Of a stretch of DNA of 64,000 bases, positions 52,082-60,553 are shown in pieces. Below the pieces are notes generated by a model. The model ran no database searches. It had not been told where the DNA came from and was given only the letters and a program-made list of their open reading frames with translations. Position numbers and translations under genes: made by a program. The DNA comes from DATFVA01 sp963747755 (GTDB taxonomy: Bacteria; Bacteroidota; Ignavibacteria; Ignavibacteriales; Ignavibacteriaceae): contig CAVVGK010000003.1 of the NCBI GenBank assembly GCA_963747755.1, forward strand, positions 186,001 to 250,000, written 5' to 3'. The first letter of the stretch is position 1; every line of letters begins with the position of its first letter.

Positions 52082-53581
52082 ATGGCTACGCAGAACGATT
52101 TGCTGGATAAAGTTGTATCACTCTCGAAAAGAAAAGGTTTCGTATTCCAGTCGAGCGAGATATACGGCGGACTTAATGGTTGCTGGGATTATGGTCCCCT
52201 GGGTGTTGAACTTCTGAAAAATATTAAGGAAGAATGGTGGAAGTTTATGACGTACCGGGAGGATGTGGAAGGACTTGATGCTTCCATTCTTATGCATCCC
52301 CGTGTATGGGAGGCTTCCGGACACGTAGAAAATTTTACCGATCCTATGGTGGACTGTAAGCAGTGTAAGGCAAGGTTCCGCGTTGATCTTTTAGGTGATC
52401 TTATAAATGAGAAGAAAAAGATAAAGGCCATTGACGAAGTAAAGAACCTTGCAGCCGGTAATGCAAAGTTATCACACGAGTTTGAGAGTATACTGGCTGC
52501 TTCAGCTTCCGCAGGCGAATCTTCTGTTGATGTCGCATTTACTGCATTGATTGAGAACCAGGAACTTAGTCCTTTTCTGCTTTCCGGACTTAACTGTCCC
52601 CAATGCGGCAACAAAGGTACATTCACTGCGGCACGTCAGTTTAACCTTATGTTTAAGACATTTATAGGTCCTGTCGAGGACGCTGGCGCAGCTGTTTATC
52701 TGCGCCCCGAGACTGCACAGGGTATCTTTGTAAACTTTCTGAATGTTCAGAATGCTTCCCGCCAGAAACTACCGTTCGGAATTGCACAGATCGGCAAAGC
52801 CTTCAGAAATGAAATTAACACTAAGAACTTCCTTTTCAGAACCAGGGAGTTTGAACAGATGGAAATGCAGTTTTTTGTTAATCCTTCGGCTGATAAGAAA
52901 TGGTATGACTACTGGAAGGAACAGAGAATCAGCTGGTATAAGTCACTCGGAATGACAGAATCAAAACTTCGTTTTCATGATCATCCTGCAGATAAGCTTG
53001 CCCATTATGCTAAAGAAGCCACAGATATCGAATACCAGTTTCCATTTGGCTGGGGGGAGATTGAAGGAATACATAACAGAACAAATTTCGATCTCAGCAG
53101 GCACGAGGAATATTCCGGTAAGTCAATGAAATACTTTGATGAAGAATCAAAAGAAAAATTCATCCCTTTTATAATAGAAACATCTTCCGGGGCCAGCAGG
53201 TCCTTTATGGCCTTCCTGGTTGATGCTTATTATGAGGAGGAAGTAAAAGGTGAAACCCGTTCGGTTCTGCGTTTTCATCCTAAGCTTGCTCCTGTTAAAG
53301 CTGCAATCTTTCCCCTGGTTAATAAGGATGGAATGCCCGAGATAGCCAGAAGTATCGAATCTGACCTGAGGAAAAATTTCAAGGTTTTCTATGACGATAA
53401 AGGTGCAGTAGGAAGAAGATACAGGCGGCAGGATGAAGCCGGTACACCTTTCTGCATCACTATCGATACCCAAACCCTGGAAGACAGCACGGTGACTGTA
53501 CGTGAAAGAGATTCAATGGAACAGGTAAGAGTTGCTTCTACGGGCGTAAAAAACTATCTGATGGATAAAGTGACTGTATAG
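52082..53581 (+). CDS. glyQS: Glycyl-tRNA synthetase, dimeric (alpha2) type
   Basis: Charges tRNA-Gly. The 499-aa class II enzyme is the single-chain form: KRKGFVFQSSEIYGGLNGCWDYGPLGVE at the N-terminus, a Cys pair typical of its zinc insert (CKQCKARF, about 95; CPQCGNKGTF, about 174), FKTFIGPVEDAGAAVYLRPETAQGIFVNF (motif 2 region), AFRNEINTKNFLFRTREFEQMEMQFF, and the C-terminal anticodon domain ending RYRRQDEAGTPFCITIDTQTLEDSTVTVRERDSM. It stands alone, and no T-box leader is visible in the 140 bp upstream. Confidence 0.97.
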   Translation: MATQNDLLDKVVSLSKRKGFVFQSSEIYGGLNGCWDYGPLGVELLKNIKEEWWKFMTYREDVEGLDASILMHPRVWEASGHVENFTDPMVDCKQCKARFRVDLLGDLINEKKKIKAIDEVKNLAAGNAKLSHEFESILAASASAGESSVDVAFTALIENQELSPFLLSGLNCPQCGNKGTFTAARQFNLMFKTFIGPVEDAGAAVYLRPETAQGIFVNFLNVQNASRQKLPFGIAQIGKAFRNEINTKNFLFRTREFEQMEMQFFVNPSADKKWYDYWKEQRISWYKSLGMTESKLRFHDHPADKLAHYAKEATDIEYQFPFGWGEIEGIHNRTNFDLSRHEEYSGKSMKYFDEESKEKFIPFIIETSSGASRSFMAFLVDAYYEEEVKGETRSVLRFHPKLAPVKAAIFPLVNKDGMPEIARSIESDLRKNFKVFYDDKGAVGRRYRRQDEAGTPFCITIDTQTLEDSTVTVRERDSMEQVRVASTGVKNYLMDKVTV

Positions 53582-53672
53582 GCATCACATACGTGACTGG
53601 TATTATTGTAAATTCACCGGTTCAGTCCTAGGTTATAACCGTAACGTATTTCCGTAAAACTTAGGAGAATTT

Positions 53673-54560
53673 ATGTTTAATGCCAAGATAAGGATACTTT
53701 TTTTCATTTCAGGGTTATTTTTATTAACACTTCCGTTCACAGGAAGCGACTGCAACAGCGGAAATAACCCTCCTGCACCTTCAGCCGGCGGAGTAGCTGC
53801 TCCCGGAGATGTCTCCGTAGTGATTAATTCAGATTCAACCGGACTGCATTCAACAGCCCTTGTCAGTTGGGATTCATCACCTGATGAAAACCTTGATAAC
53901 TTCAGCGGGTATAAAGTTGTAACCTACAAGGTTGATGAAAACCATAATGTATTGGCAACCCACCAGATTAAAAACTTACCCTCTTCAGTACATTACTTTA
54001 CGGTGGATTCCATTGGATTAAACACGAGATATGAAACTTTCGTCTTTTCAGAGCTTGATGACGGGACGGAAAGCGATTCAACCGGTACCCTGATGTATGC
54101 AGGTGTCTATTACCGGACTGATGGAACAATTGATGAATATCAGCCGGGAGATTCTTCTTTCATTGAGAGCGCATACGGATGGGATATTCAGACCGGCAAA
54201 GGTACAAACTATTTGTTTAATTCAACTAATGCCGCAATGATAGATATGACAATGAGAGGCGGTGAAAATGACTCGCTTACATTTTACTCTCCTAACCACT
54301 TTTCGCCGGGAACCAGAACTACAAAATTCCTTAAAGTAGGTCCCGGACAGGATGCATTTGATCAGACTTATATGAATGAACCGGATAAGGATTCAGTCAA
54401 CGTAGATTCAAATTATGTATACCTACTGAAAACGATGGATGGATATTATATTAAAGTGTGGGTGAAAGCAGTAAATTATATAGCCGGTGCGATACCGCCT
54501 TATTATAGTGTTACCTTTGATTATAAAGTTCAGCCGATAGAAGGCCTTAAGGTGCTGTAA
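53673..54560 (+). CDS. Exported protein with fibronectin-type III-like domain
   Basis: A 295-aa exported protein with a hydrophobic leader (about residues 8-22) ending near GSDC, possibly a lipobox with a loose consensus. A fibronectin-III-like part follows (about 45-130: VSVVINSDSTG, ALVSWDSSPDENLDNFSGYKVVTY, LNTRYETFVFSELDDGTES), then a beta-rich region of about 150 residues with no match I know. A GGAGAATTTATG start region supports the ATG at 53673. Probably surface or periplasmic; function unknown. Confidence 0.65.
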   Translation: MFNAKIRILFFISGLFLLTLPFTGSDCNSGNNPPAPSAGGVAAPGDVSVVINSDSTGLHSTALVSWDSSPDENLDNFSGYKVVTYKVDENHNVLATHQIKNLPSSVHYFTVDSIGLNTRYETFVFSELDDGTESDSTGTLMYAGVYYRTDGTIDEYQPGDSSFIESAYGWDIQTGKGTNYLFNSTNAAMIDMTMRGGENDSLTFYSPNHFSPGTRTTKFLKVGPGQDAFDQTYMNEPDKDSVNVDSNYVYLLKTMDGYYIKVWVKAVNYIAGAIPPYYSVTFDYKVQPIEGLKVL

Positions 54561-54669
54561 ATAATATTGTTCAAACGAAACTTTTATATTGCTGCGGAGG
54601 TAATAAATTGAAAATTATCTCCGCTTTTTCATATATATGAAGTGTCTTTTTAAAAATTCCGGAGTTAGG

Positions 54670-55815
54670 TTGAAAAATATCCTTTTATATATACTTACTG
54701 CAGTGATTCTTTCTGTCCCGGTTTATTCGCAGGATACAAAGTTTGACTCGCTTGCTTCCGGGGGAATCAGGCAGATTTATGATATAAAATTTGAGCAGGC
54801 AGAGAAGACATTCAGGCAATTGATAGCAGATTACCCGGATCATCCAGCTGGAAGATTCTTTCTTGCTATGATCGATTGGTGGAAGATCCTGCTTAATCCT
54901 GATGATGAATCTCATGACGATATTTTCTTTCAAAAACTCGAAGATGTTATTTACCAGTGCGACCAGCTGCTTGACAGCAATCCTGAAAATGTTGATGCTC
55001 TTTTCTTCAAGGGAGGAGCAATAGGATTCAGAGGCAGGCTCAGATCTCTGCGGGAGAGTTGGCTTAAAGCTGCCGATGACGGACGGGAAGCTCTTCCAAT
55101 TGTTGAACGTGCGAGCAACCTTGACCCTGACAATAAAGATGTGCAGCTTGGTTTTGGAATTTATGATTATTATGCTTCTGTTATTCCAGATGAATACCCT
55201 CTGTTGAAACCTCTGATGATCTTTTTTCCTTCGGGAGATAAGGAAAAAGGACTGAAAGAATTAAAAAATACAGCTGAGAACGGAAAATACGCTAAATATG
55301 AAGCCCGCTATTTCCTGATGACATTGTATTATAATTATGAGAATAATCCATTTAAGGCGTACGAGTATGCCGCAATGCTGAGTAGCGAATTTCCCGATAA
55401 TCCTGTATTTGAAAGATGGAAAGGCAGGATTGCAGCAAGGAAAGGTGATTATGCTGAGTCAGCAGTAATCTTTAAAGATGTGCTGACTAAGTCAGATTCA
55501 GGATTAACCGGCTACACTGTTCTGCCCGCAAAAAGAGAAGCAGTATATTATGTGGGACTGCAGTATAAGAACACCGATGATCTCGATTCTTCCGAATATT
55601 ATTTTGATAAATGTGTTGAGTACTCTAAAGAACTTGATAAAGACAGTGAGTCAGGGTTCTGGATAAATTCAGTTTTGTACCTTGGGATGATAAATGATCA
55701 GAGGGGAAACAGGGGAAAGGCGCTTGATTATTATGATGAATTACTGGATATGAAAGAATATGGAAGTTCCCATACAATGGCTAAGAAATATATTGAAAAA
55801 CCTTACAGACCTTAG
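54670..55815 (+). CDS. Exported TPR-repeat protein
   Basis: A 381-aa exported protein made of TPR-like helical repeats (IKFEQAEKTFRQLIADYPDHPAGRFFLAMI near the start; DALFFKGGAIGFRG; YARYFLMTLYYNYENNPFKAYEYA; YYFDKCVEYSKELDKDSESGFWINSVLYLGM). I start at the TTG at 54670, which has GGAG six bases upstream and gives a clean signal peptide (LKNILLYILTAVILSVPVYSQ); an upstream ATG at 54637 has no such site. Likely a scaffold or interaction protein of the envelope, function unknown. Confidence 0.75.
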   Translation: MKNILLYILTAVILSVPVYSQDTKFDSLASGGIRQIYDIKFEQAEKTFRQLIADYPDHPAGRFFLAMIDWWKILLNPDDESHDDIFFQKLEDVIYQCDQLLDSNPENVDALFFKGGAIGFRGRLRSLRESWLKAADDGREALPIVERASNLDPDNKDVQLGFGIYDYYASVIPDEYPLLKPLMIFFPSGDKEKGLKELKNTAENGKYAKYEARYFLMTLYYNYENNPFKAYEYAAMLSSEFPDNPVFERWKGRIAARKGDYAESAVIFKDVLTKSDSGLTGYTVLPAKREAVYYVGLQYKNTDDLDSSEYYFDKCVEYSKELDKDSESGFWINSVLYLGMINDQRGNRGKALDYYDELLDMKEYGSSHTMAKKYIEKPYRP

Positions 55816-55816
55816 T

Positions 55817-55845
55817 CTGAGAGGAGAAAAGTTTTCTCCTCCTTC
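55817..55845. terminator. Bidirectional terminator between convergent genes
   Basis: GAGGAGAAAA-G-TTTTCTCCTC region at 55821-55841 forms a stem (GAGGAGA with TCTCCTC) between the convergent TPR and PorQ-like genes. Confidence 0.75.
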
Positions 55846-55871
55846 AAAGCGGAATGAAAAATAAAGTCTGC

Positions 55872-56807
55872 TTATAAATTTGTAGCTATGCTTATTCTAT
55901 GCAGAGCACCTATGGTTCCAAGGGAGCTGAAACCGTAATCAAAAGTATAATCAGAAATCAATAGACCTAAACCGGCATTAAACCCTGCAATCCCTGCGGT
56001 AGTACCGACTTTCAGTTCCGATCTTTTTTCATTATCGTAACCAAAGCGGAGACTAACTACTTTGCTCAGATTAAATTCTGCCCCTACTGTAAAAGCTTTA
56101 AACCGCTGTGAAAAATCATCTCGTTCCTCATTCAGCTTATGAAAGTCAAGAGAAAGCCGTAGAGGTAAATTCTCCAATCTTTTTGAAATTCCAAAAACCA
56201 GATCGAGAGGGAGCGATTCTTTCGTGTTAATATACGTTGTAAGCTGTGAACCCATATTGAGGGCCGCAAAACCGATATCAACCATTGCCGAAGGAATAGC
56301 ATAATGGAGACCAATGTCTGCTGCCAGTCCTGTAGACGAACGTTTTTCGATGCCCGAATAAATAAACTTTACGTTGGCACCGTAATAGAAATTCTCGTCT
56401 AGTGCATTAGCATATCCGACAATGAATGCAACCTCACCGGCACCAAAATCCTGCGTCTTATTTCCGACTTCATCGGCCCCTGTAAATGTACCGTAGTTAA
56501 TGTATTTAACTGCGGCTCCGAACCTGCCAATACCTTCAAAATCCCGGGAGTAGCTCAGGCTTGCCAGGTTTATATCCAGCAGGTGTTTTACAAAAGAGAA
56601 GGAAACTGGCTGCCCGTCCAGCAAATCGAGTCCTGCCGGATTATAAAATATAACATCGGGATCATCATTATTTGATACAAAACTGCCGGCAAGAGCCCCT
56701 GCTCGTGCGCTCATATCGAGCCTGAGAAAATCATAAGTATTCTGTGCGGAAACCATGACCGGTGAAAGAATTAAAATTGAAAGAAGGAAAGCGGCTGCTT
56801 TTTTCAT
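55872..56807 (-). CDS. PorQ/PorV-like outer-membrane protein of type IX secretion
   Basis: A 311-aa outer-membrane protein with a signal peptide of about 22 residues (ending VMVSAQN) and the family opening TYDFLRLDMSARAGALAGSFV, with FYNPAGLDLLDGQPVSFSF shortly after. The rest is a 14-strand-type barrel with many alternating aromatic strands, ending in a hydrophobic stretch (RISIATNL). Length is closer to PorQ than to the longer PorV. PorV shuttles T9SS cargo and PorQ is an associated component; this fits the three T9SS sorting-tail proteins in the window. The subfamily call is tentative. Confidence 0.82.
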   Translation of the reverse strand: MKKAAAFLLSILILSPVMVSAQNTYDFLRLDMSARAGALAGSFVSNNDDPDVIFYNPAGLDLLDGQPVSFSFVKHLLDINLASLSYSRDFEGIGRFGAAVKYINYGTFTGADEVGNKTQDFGAGEVAFIVGYANALDENFYYGANVKFIYSGIEKRSSTGLAADIGLHYAIPSAMVDIGFAALNMGSQLTTYINTKESLPLDLVFGISKRLENLPLRLSLDFHKLNEERDDFSQRFKAFTVGAEFNLSKVVSLRFGYDNEKRSELKVGTTAGIAGFNAGLGLLISDYTFDYGFSSLGTIGALHRISIATNL

Positions 56808-57008
56808 AAGCTCCCAAATTTTTCGTCAATATTTAATCATATTCGTTAATAAAGGCAAGGGCAAAACTTATATTAAAGATTATTTTTCTTTTATTTACGG
56901 CGATTTATCTTTAATTTGACCGGTAAATTAGACCATGAATGACTACCCGCATGACCCGATGACTCAGGACTGAAATAAATCCACTTAAAAAGTCAGAAAG
57001 GATACTGA

Positions 57009-57635
57009 ATGAATGAGGCTAACAAATTCGTTTCGCCATCCTTATTTCTTTTAGCGGCCCTCTGTTTTTTCCTTCCGTTTGTCAGTTTTACCTGCCAGGG
57101 ACAAAGAATTGCTACTATCTCAGGGATGGAATTAATTACCGGTACAAAGATTGAGAAATTTGAAATGGAGAAGTTTGATAGCGGGCAGACGAATCCCGAC
57201 CTTGATAAACAGCGGGATGTTAACTCCGAACCGCTTGCAGTAGCTGCTTTCATCTTAGCACTGGTTGGGATAGTTGTTTCTCTCATCCCCCGTTATTCAA
57301 GGATGCTTTCTCTGATTGCGGGTGCGCTGGGAGCATTAATGCTGCTTTTCCTGAGGTCTAGCATCGGGGGGGAGGTGACAGGAGATTTTGATTTTAAGAT
57401 AATTGAAGTCTCATATGAGTGGGGTTATTACCTGTCGCTGATAGTATTCCTCGTTGCATTTGCCTTAAATCTTTACCAGGTAATAACGGAAAACCGGAAG
57501 GCAGCTTTTACCTCCATTGATGATCTAACGCTGTCGAACGCTGTTTATTGTCCAAGCTGCGGTGCCCAAAATGAGGCCGGAAGCATTTTCTGCTCAAAAT
57601 GCGGTCACACCCTTACCCCCCAGGGAAACCTTTAA
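57009..57635 (+). CDS. Membrane protein with C-terminal zinc ribbon
   Basis: A 208-aa protein: a first membrane segment (about residues 9-27), an extracytoplasmic stretch with two short conserved-looking turns (about 30-75), three more hydrophobic helices (about 78-150) and a C-terminal zinc-ribbon (YCPSCGAQNEAGSIFCSKCGH, four Cys in two CxxC pairs, about 175-200). The zinc ribbon is of the kind found at the end of many bacterial membrane proteins with unknown role. A hairpin follows the stop. Confidence 0.72.
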   Translation: MNEANKFVSPSLFLLAALCFFLPFVSFTCQGQRIATISGMELITGTKIEKFEMEKFDSGQTNPDLDKQRDVNSEPLAVAAFILALVGIVVSLIPRYSRMLSLIAGALGALMLLFLRSSIGGEVTGDFDFKIIEVSYEWGYYLSLIVFLVAFALNLYQVITENRKAAFTSIDDLTLSNAVYCPSCGAQNEAGSIFCSKCGHTLTPQGNL

Positions 57636-57655
57636 TCATCTGAAATTGTTTAACA

Positions 57656-57692
57656 AATGAACCCGTCCGTTGATTTAGCGGACAGGTTCATT
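57656..57692. terminator. Hairpin between zinc-ribbon gene and htpX
   Basis: Stem of 13 bp with one mismatch: AATGAACC-C-GTCCG (57656-57668, allowing one bulge) with CGGAC-A-GGTTCATT (57679-57692). It has only a weak T-tract, so it is an attenuator or terminator candidate. Confidence 0.55.
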
Positions 57693-57746
57693 CCTTGAAA
57701 TAACTTTACTCATTAAGTAATTTTGAATTAAAATATCGGAGAAAAA

Positions 57747-58595
57747 ATGAATACCCTAAAAACTGTCTTCCTAATGACAGTTATGATGATTTTATTTCTG
57801 CTCGTTGGATACTACCTCGGCGGTTCCACAGGTATGACAATAGCTTTTGTATTTGCTCTAATGATGAACTTTGGTTCTTACTGGTTCTCAGATAAGGTTG
57901 TACTTTCAATGTACAGGGCCAAACAGGTAACTGCAGACACGGCACCTAAGTTTTATGCACTGGTAGAACAACTGGCAGTAAGTGCCAAACTTCCTATGCC
58001 TAAAGTTTATATAATAAACGATCCGACTCCCAACGCCTTTGCAACCGGGAGGAGTCCTGAGCATGCTGCGGTAGCTGCCACGACAGGAATCCTGAAGGGA
58101 CTCAGCAATGAAGAACTTGCAGGCGTAATTTCCCACGAGCTGGCACACGTAAAGCACAGGGATATGCTGACAGGTACAATTGCAGCTACTCTGGTTGGTA
58201 CTATTACTTTTGTCGCCCAGATGGCCGGCTGGGCCCTGATGTTCGGCAGAGGCAGGGATGATGAAGAGGGAGGAATATCGGGATTGTTTTTATTGATCCT
58301 GGCTCCGATTGCTGCAACTCTTCTCCAGCTCGCTGTCTCAAGGTCGCGTGAGTATGCTGCCGATGCAGGCGGTTCAGAAATTTCAGGTAACCCGCTTGGA
58401 TTGGCATCGGCTCTGCGCAAAATATCTGCCGGGAACGATGTCAAAGCTCTGAGTCATGCAAGTCCTGCTACCGCTCATATGTTTATTATAAATCCCCTGC
58501 ATGGTGGCGGGGTTATGAAATTATTCTCTACTCATCCCCCGATTGAAGAAAGAATTAAGAGACTTGAAAAACTGGCAGCTGAAAAGATAAAATAA
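57747..58595 (+). CDS. htpX: HtpX-type membrane zinc metalloprotease (M48)
   Basis: Degrades damaged or misfolded membrane proteins. The 282-aa protein starts with two transmembrane helices (about 7-50), then the conserved KVYIINDPTPNAFATGRSPEHAAVAAT, the catalytic HEXXH in GVISHELAHVKHRD (about residue 129), two more hydrophobic segments, and the third zinc ligand in SREYAADAGG (about 201). The C-terminal STHPPIEERIKRL is the typical HtpX ending. No heat-shock promoter of CIRCE type precedes it. Confidence 0.96.
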   Translation: MNTLKTVFLMTVMMILFLLVGYYLGGSTGMTIAFVFALMMNFGSYWFSDKVVLSMYRAKQVTADTAPKFYALVEQLAVSAKLPMPKVYIINDPTPNAFATGRSPEHAAVAATTGILKGLSNEELAGVISHELAHVKHRDMLTGTIAATLVGTITFVAQMAGWALMFGRGRDDEEGGISGLFLLILAPIAATLLQLAVSRSREYAADAGGSEISGNPLGLASALRKISAGNDVKALSHASPATAHMFIINPLHGGGVMKLFSTHPPIEERIKRLEKLAAEKIK

Positions 58596-58622
58596 AATAC
58601 TTCTTGAAGATGGACAGGAGAA

Positions 58623-59246
58623 TTGCCTAAATTAACATTTCAGTTTCCTGAAAGAAAAAGATTGTCTCTATTTAAACTCATTACCGGAATAATTCTCCTG
58701 TCGGTTATAACATGCAGAGCGCAGGGGAAAAGCAACCTGCAGGTATTTAATCTACTTGTCGATTCGTCAATCGTTGAATTGTCCTCATTGGTACCAGACA
58801 CTGTCAGGAACATTAATCTGGATCTTGAAGAAGGAACTTATTCTGTATTTAATTCCCGGGTTATCTCTGACCTGACTGGAAGGGGATATACTCTTGTCAA
58901 ACGGGATAGTATCTTCAGCCTTCAATATGTGATCAGTGAAGCTTCCACATCATACGGTGATATATTCCGGGACGGTCTTTTAGGTGATTACTTTGTCTCC
59001 CGCAGACTTACACTTTCAGGCAGCGGCAATCTTTCAGGCAGAACAATAACCACGCATAACTTTAATTTTACCTTTCAGGATACTGTTGCAGTAGACAGTG
59101 TTGATACTTATGAAAATACTGCCTGGCCGTTTACTCATGGGAGATTACCAACCGAGCCTTTCTTTTCGGGAATTCTCGAACCCGTGATAGCTGTGGGTAC
59201 AGCTGCCCTGGCAGTGATCCTTTTCTTCACAATCAGGAGTAAGTAG
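58623..59246 (+). CDS. Exported protein of unknown function
   Basis: A 207-aa protein with an N-terminal membrane segment (about residues 15-33, ending TCRAQG) and a C-terminal hydrophobic helix (about 185-203, LEPVIAVGTAALAVILFF) followed by RSK. The middle is beta-rich with no family I recognise. The frame opens with TTG; the nearest AGGAG is only 2 nt from it, so a later TTG at 58662 is also possible. It lies 28 bp after htpX and may be co-transcribed. Confidence 0.6.
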   Translation: MPKLTFQFPERKRLSLFKLITGIILLSVITCRAQGKSNLQVFNLLVDSSIVELSSLVPDTVRNINLDLEEGTYSVFNSRVISDLTGRGYTLVKRDSIFSLQYVISEASTSYGDIFRDGLLGDYFVSRRLTLSGSGNLSGRTITTHNFNFTFQDTVAVDSVDTYENTAWPFTHGRLPTEPFFSGILEPVIAVGTAALAVILFFTIRSK

Positions 59247-59317
59247 CAATAAATACCTTTGACTACTATGTTAATTTGGTTATTTTTCTCAATTAAAATA
59301 TTATAAAACCGCTTTTT

Positions 59318-60079
59318 ATGAAATATTCACTTTTTATTCCTGTATTATTTCTGCTCGTATTTGAAGGATGTTCGTCGAGTGTAGATACCACCAATATGAC
59401 AGGTGAAAACCGGCTTTCATATGCCATGAGCCTTTACAATAATGAAGATTATCTTGAAGCAATAAACGAGCTTCAGGCAATCCTGCTGCAGTACCCCGGG
59501 AGTTCAATTTCGGATGACGCCCAATTTTATCTTGCCAAATCCCGGTTTGCAAGGAAAGAGTTCATAATGGCTGCTTTTGAATTCAGCAAGCTGATTAAAA
59601 ATATGCCTGCAAGTGAATTTGTACCCGAATCACAGTATATGCTTGCAGATTGTTATTATGAACTTTCTCCGAATTTTAATCTCGACCAGAAATATACGAG
59701 GAAGGCAATCCAAGAGTTCCAGGCATTTATTGATTTCTTTCCTACCAATGAAAAAGTTGCCGACGCTGAAAAAAAGATAAATGAGTTGAATAATAAACTG
59801 GCTGAAAAGACGTATTCAATTGCCGGTATATATGAGAAACTGGATTATCTGAAAGCTGCTGTAATATATTATGATGAGGTTATCGACAATTATCATGATA
59901 CACCCTATGCTCCGCTGGCAATGTACAATAAAATAAACGTTCTTGTTGAAAGAGACAAGAATAATGATGCGATTACCGAGATAGATAAATTCATTGAGAA
60001 ATATCCTGACAACAGGAGAATTGGCGAATTAAAAAATCTCCGTTCCAAACTTGAAAATCAATTATCCGCTTCAAGGTAA
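59318..60079 (+). CDS. bamD: BamD-like outer-membrane assembly lipoprotein
   Basis: A 253-aa lipoprotein (signal peptide, lipobox FEGC at about 15-18) of the BamD/ComL TPR family, part of the BAM complex that inserts beta-barrels. TPR-type helices are clear: NRLSYAMSLYNNEDYLEAINELQAILLQYP, DDAQFYLAKSRFARKEFIMAAFEFSKLIKNMP, SQYMLADCYYELS and IYEKLDYLKAAVIYYDEVIDNYHD. The stop is followed immediately by the thioesterase ATG at 60080, so the genes are coupled. Confidence 0.92.
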   Translation: MKYSLFIPVLFLLVFEGCSSSVDTTNMTGENRLSYAMSLYNNEDYLEAINELQAILLQYPGSSISDDAQFYLAKSRFARKEFIMAAFEFSKLIKNMPASEFVPESQYMLADCYYELSPNFNLDQKYTRKAIQEFQAFIDFFPTNEKVADAEKKINELNNKLAEKTYSIAGIYEKLDYLKAAVIYYDEVIDNYHDTPYAPLAMYNKINVLVERDKNNDAITEIDKFIEKYPDNRRIGELKNLRSKLENQLSASR

Positions 60080-60553
60080 ATGGCTACCAAAAAAGTTAAC
60101 GACAGTAAAATGATATCGACAGAGCTGGTGCTTCCGAATCATACCAACCAGCTGGGAAAACTTCTGGGCGGACAGTTGATGCACTGGATAGATATCTGCG
60201 CGGCATTGAGCGCTGCGAAACATTCAAACTATGTTTGCGTAACTGCTTCCGTTGACCGAATAGATTTTCATCATCCTATAAACCTTGGTGATGCTGTTAC
60301 CCTATATGCTTCGGTTAACCGGGCCTTTAATACTTCAATGGAGGTCGGAGTTAAGGTTTTTGCTGAATCATTCAGAATCGGTAGCAGGATACATACCAAT
60401 TCTGCATATTTAACCTTCGTGAGCGTGGATCAGAATGGAAATCCGGTTAATACGAATGAGATTATTCCCGAAACGGAAGATGAAAAAAGAAGATTTGAAG
60501 AAGCACTTAAGAGAAGGGAGAACAGACTTCAGTCCCGTAAAAGGAAAAGTTAG
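60080..60553 (+). CDS. Acyl-CoA thioesterase (hotdog fold)
   Basis: A 157-aa hotdog-fold thioesterase of the YciA/BACH group, which hydrolyses acyl-CoA to free acid and CoA. The active-site segment is LPNHTNQLGKLLGGQLMHWIDICAALSA (about residues 13-40, with conserved Asn and Asp), followed by VTASVDRIDFHHPINLGD and FAESFRIGSRIHTNSAYLTFVSVD. The C-terminal tail is charged. The start touches the bamD stop; its 3' end overlaps the next gene. Confidence 0.9.
   Translation: MATKKVNDSKMISTELVLPNHTNQLGKLLGGQLMHWIDICAALSAAKHSNYVCVTASVDRIDFHHPINLGDAVTLYASVNRAFNTSMEVGVKVFAESFRIGSRIHTNSAYLTFVSVDQNGNPVNTNEIIPETEDEKRRFEEALKRRENRLQSRKRKS

Noticed and set aside
53673..53760. LPFTG motif in the exported protein, considered as a sortase signal
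   Set aside because: It lies in the N-terminal signal region, not before a C-terminal anchor, and sortases are not expected in this group.
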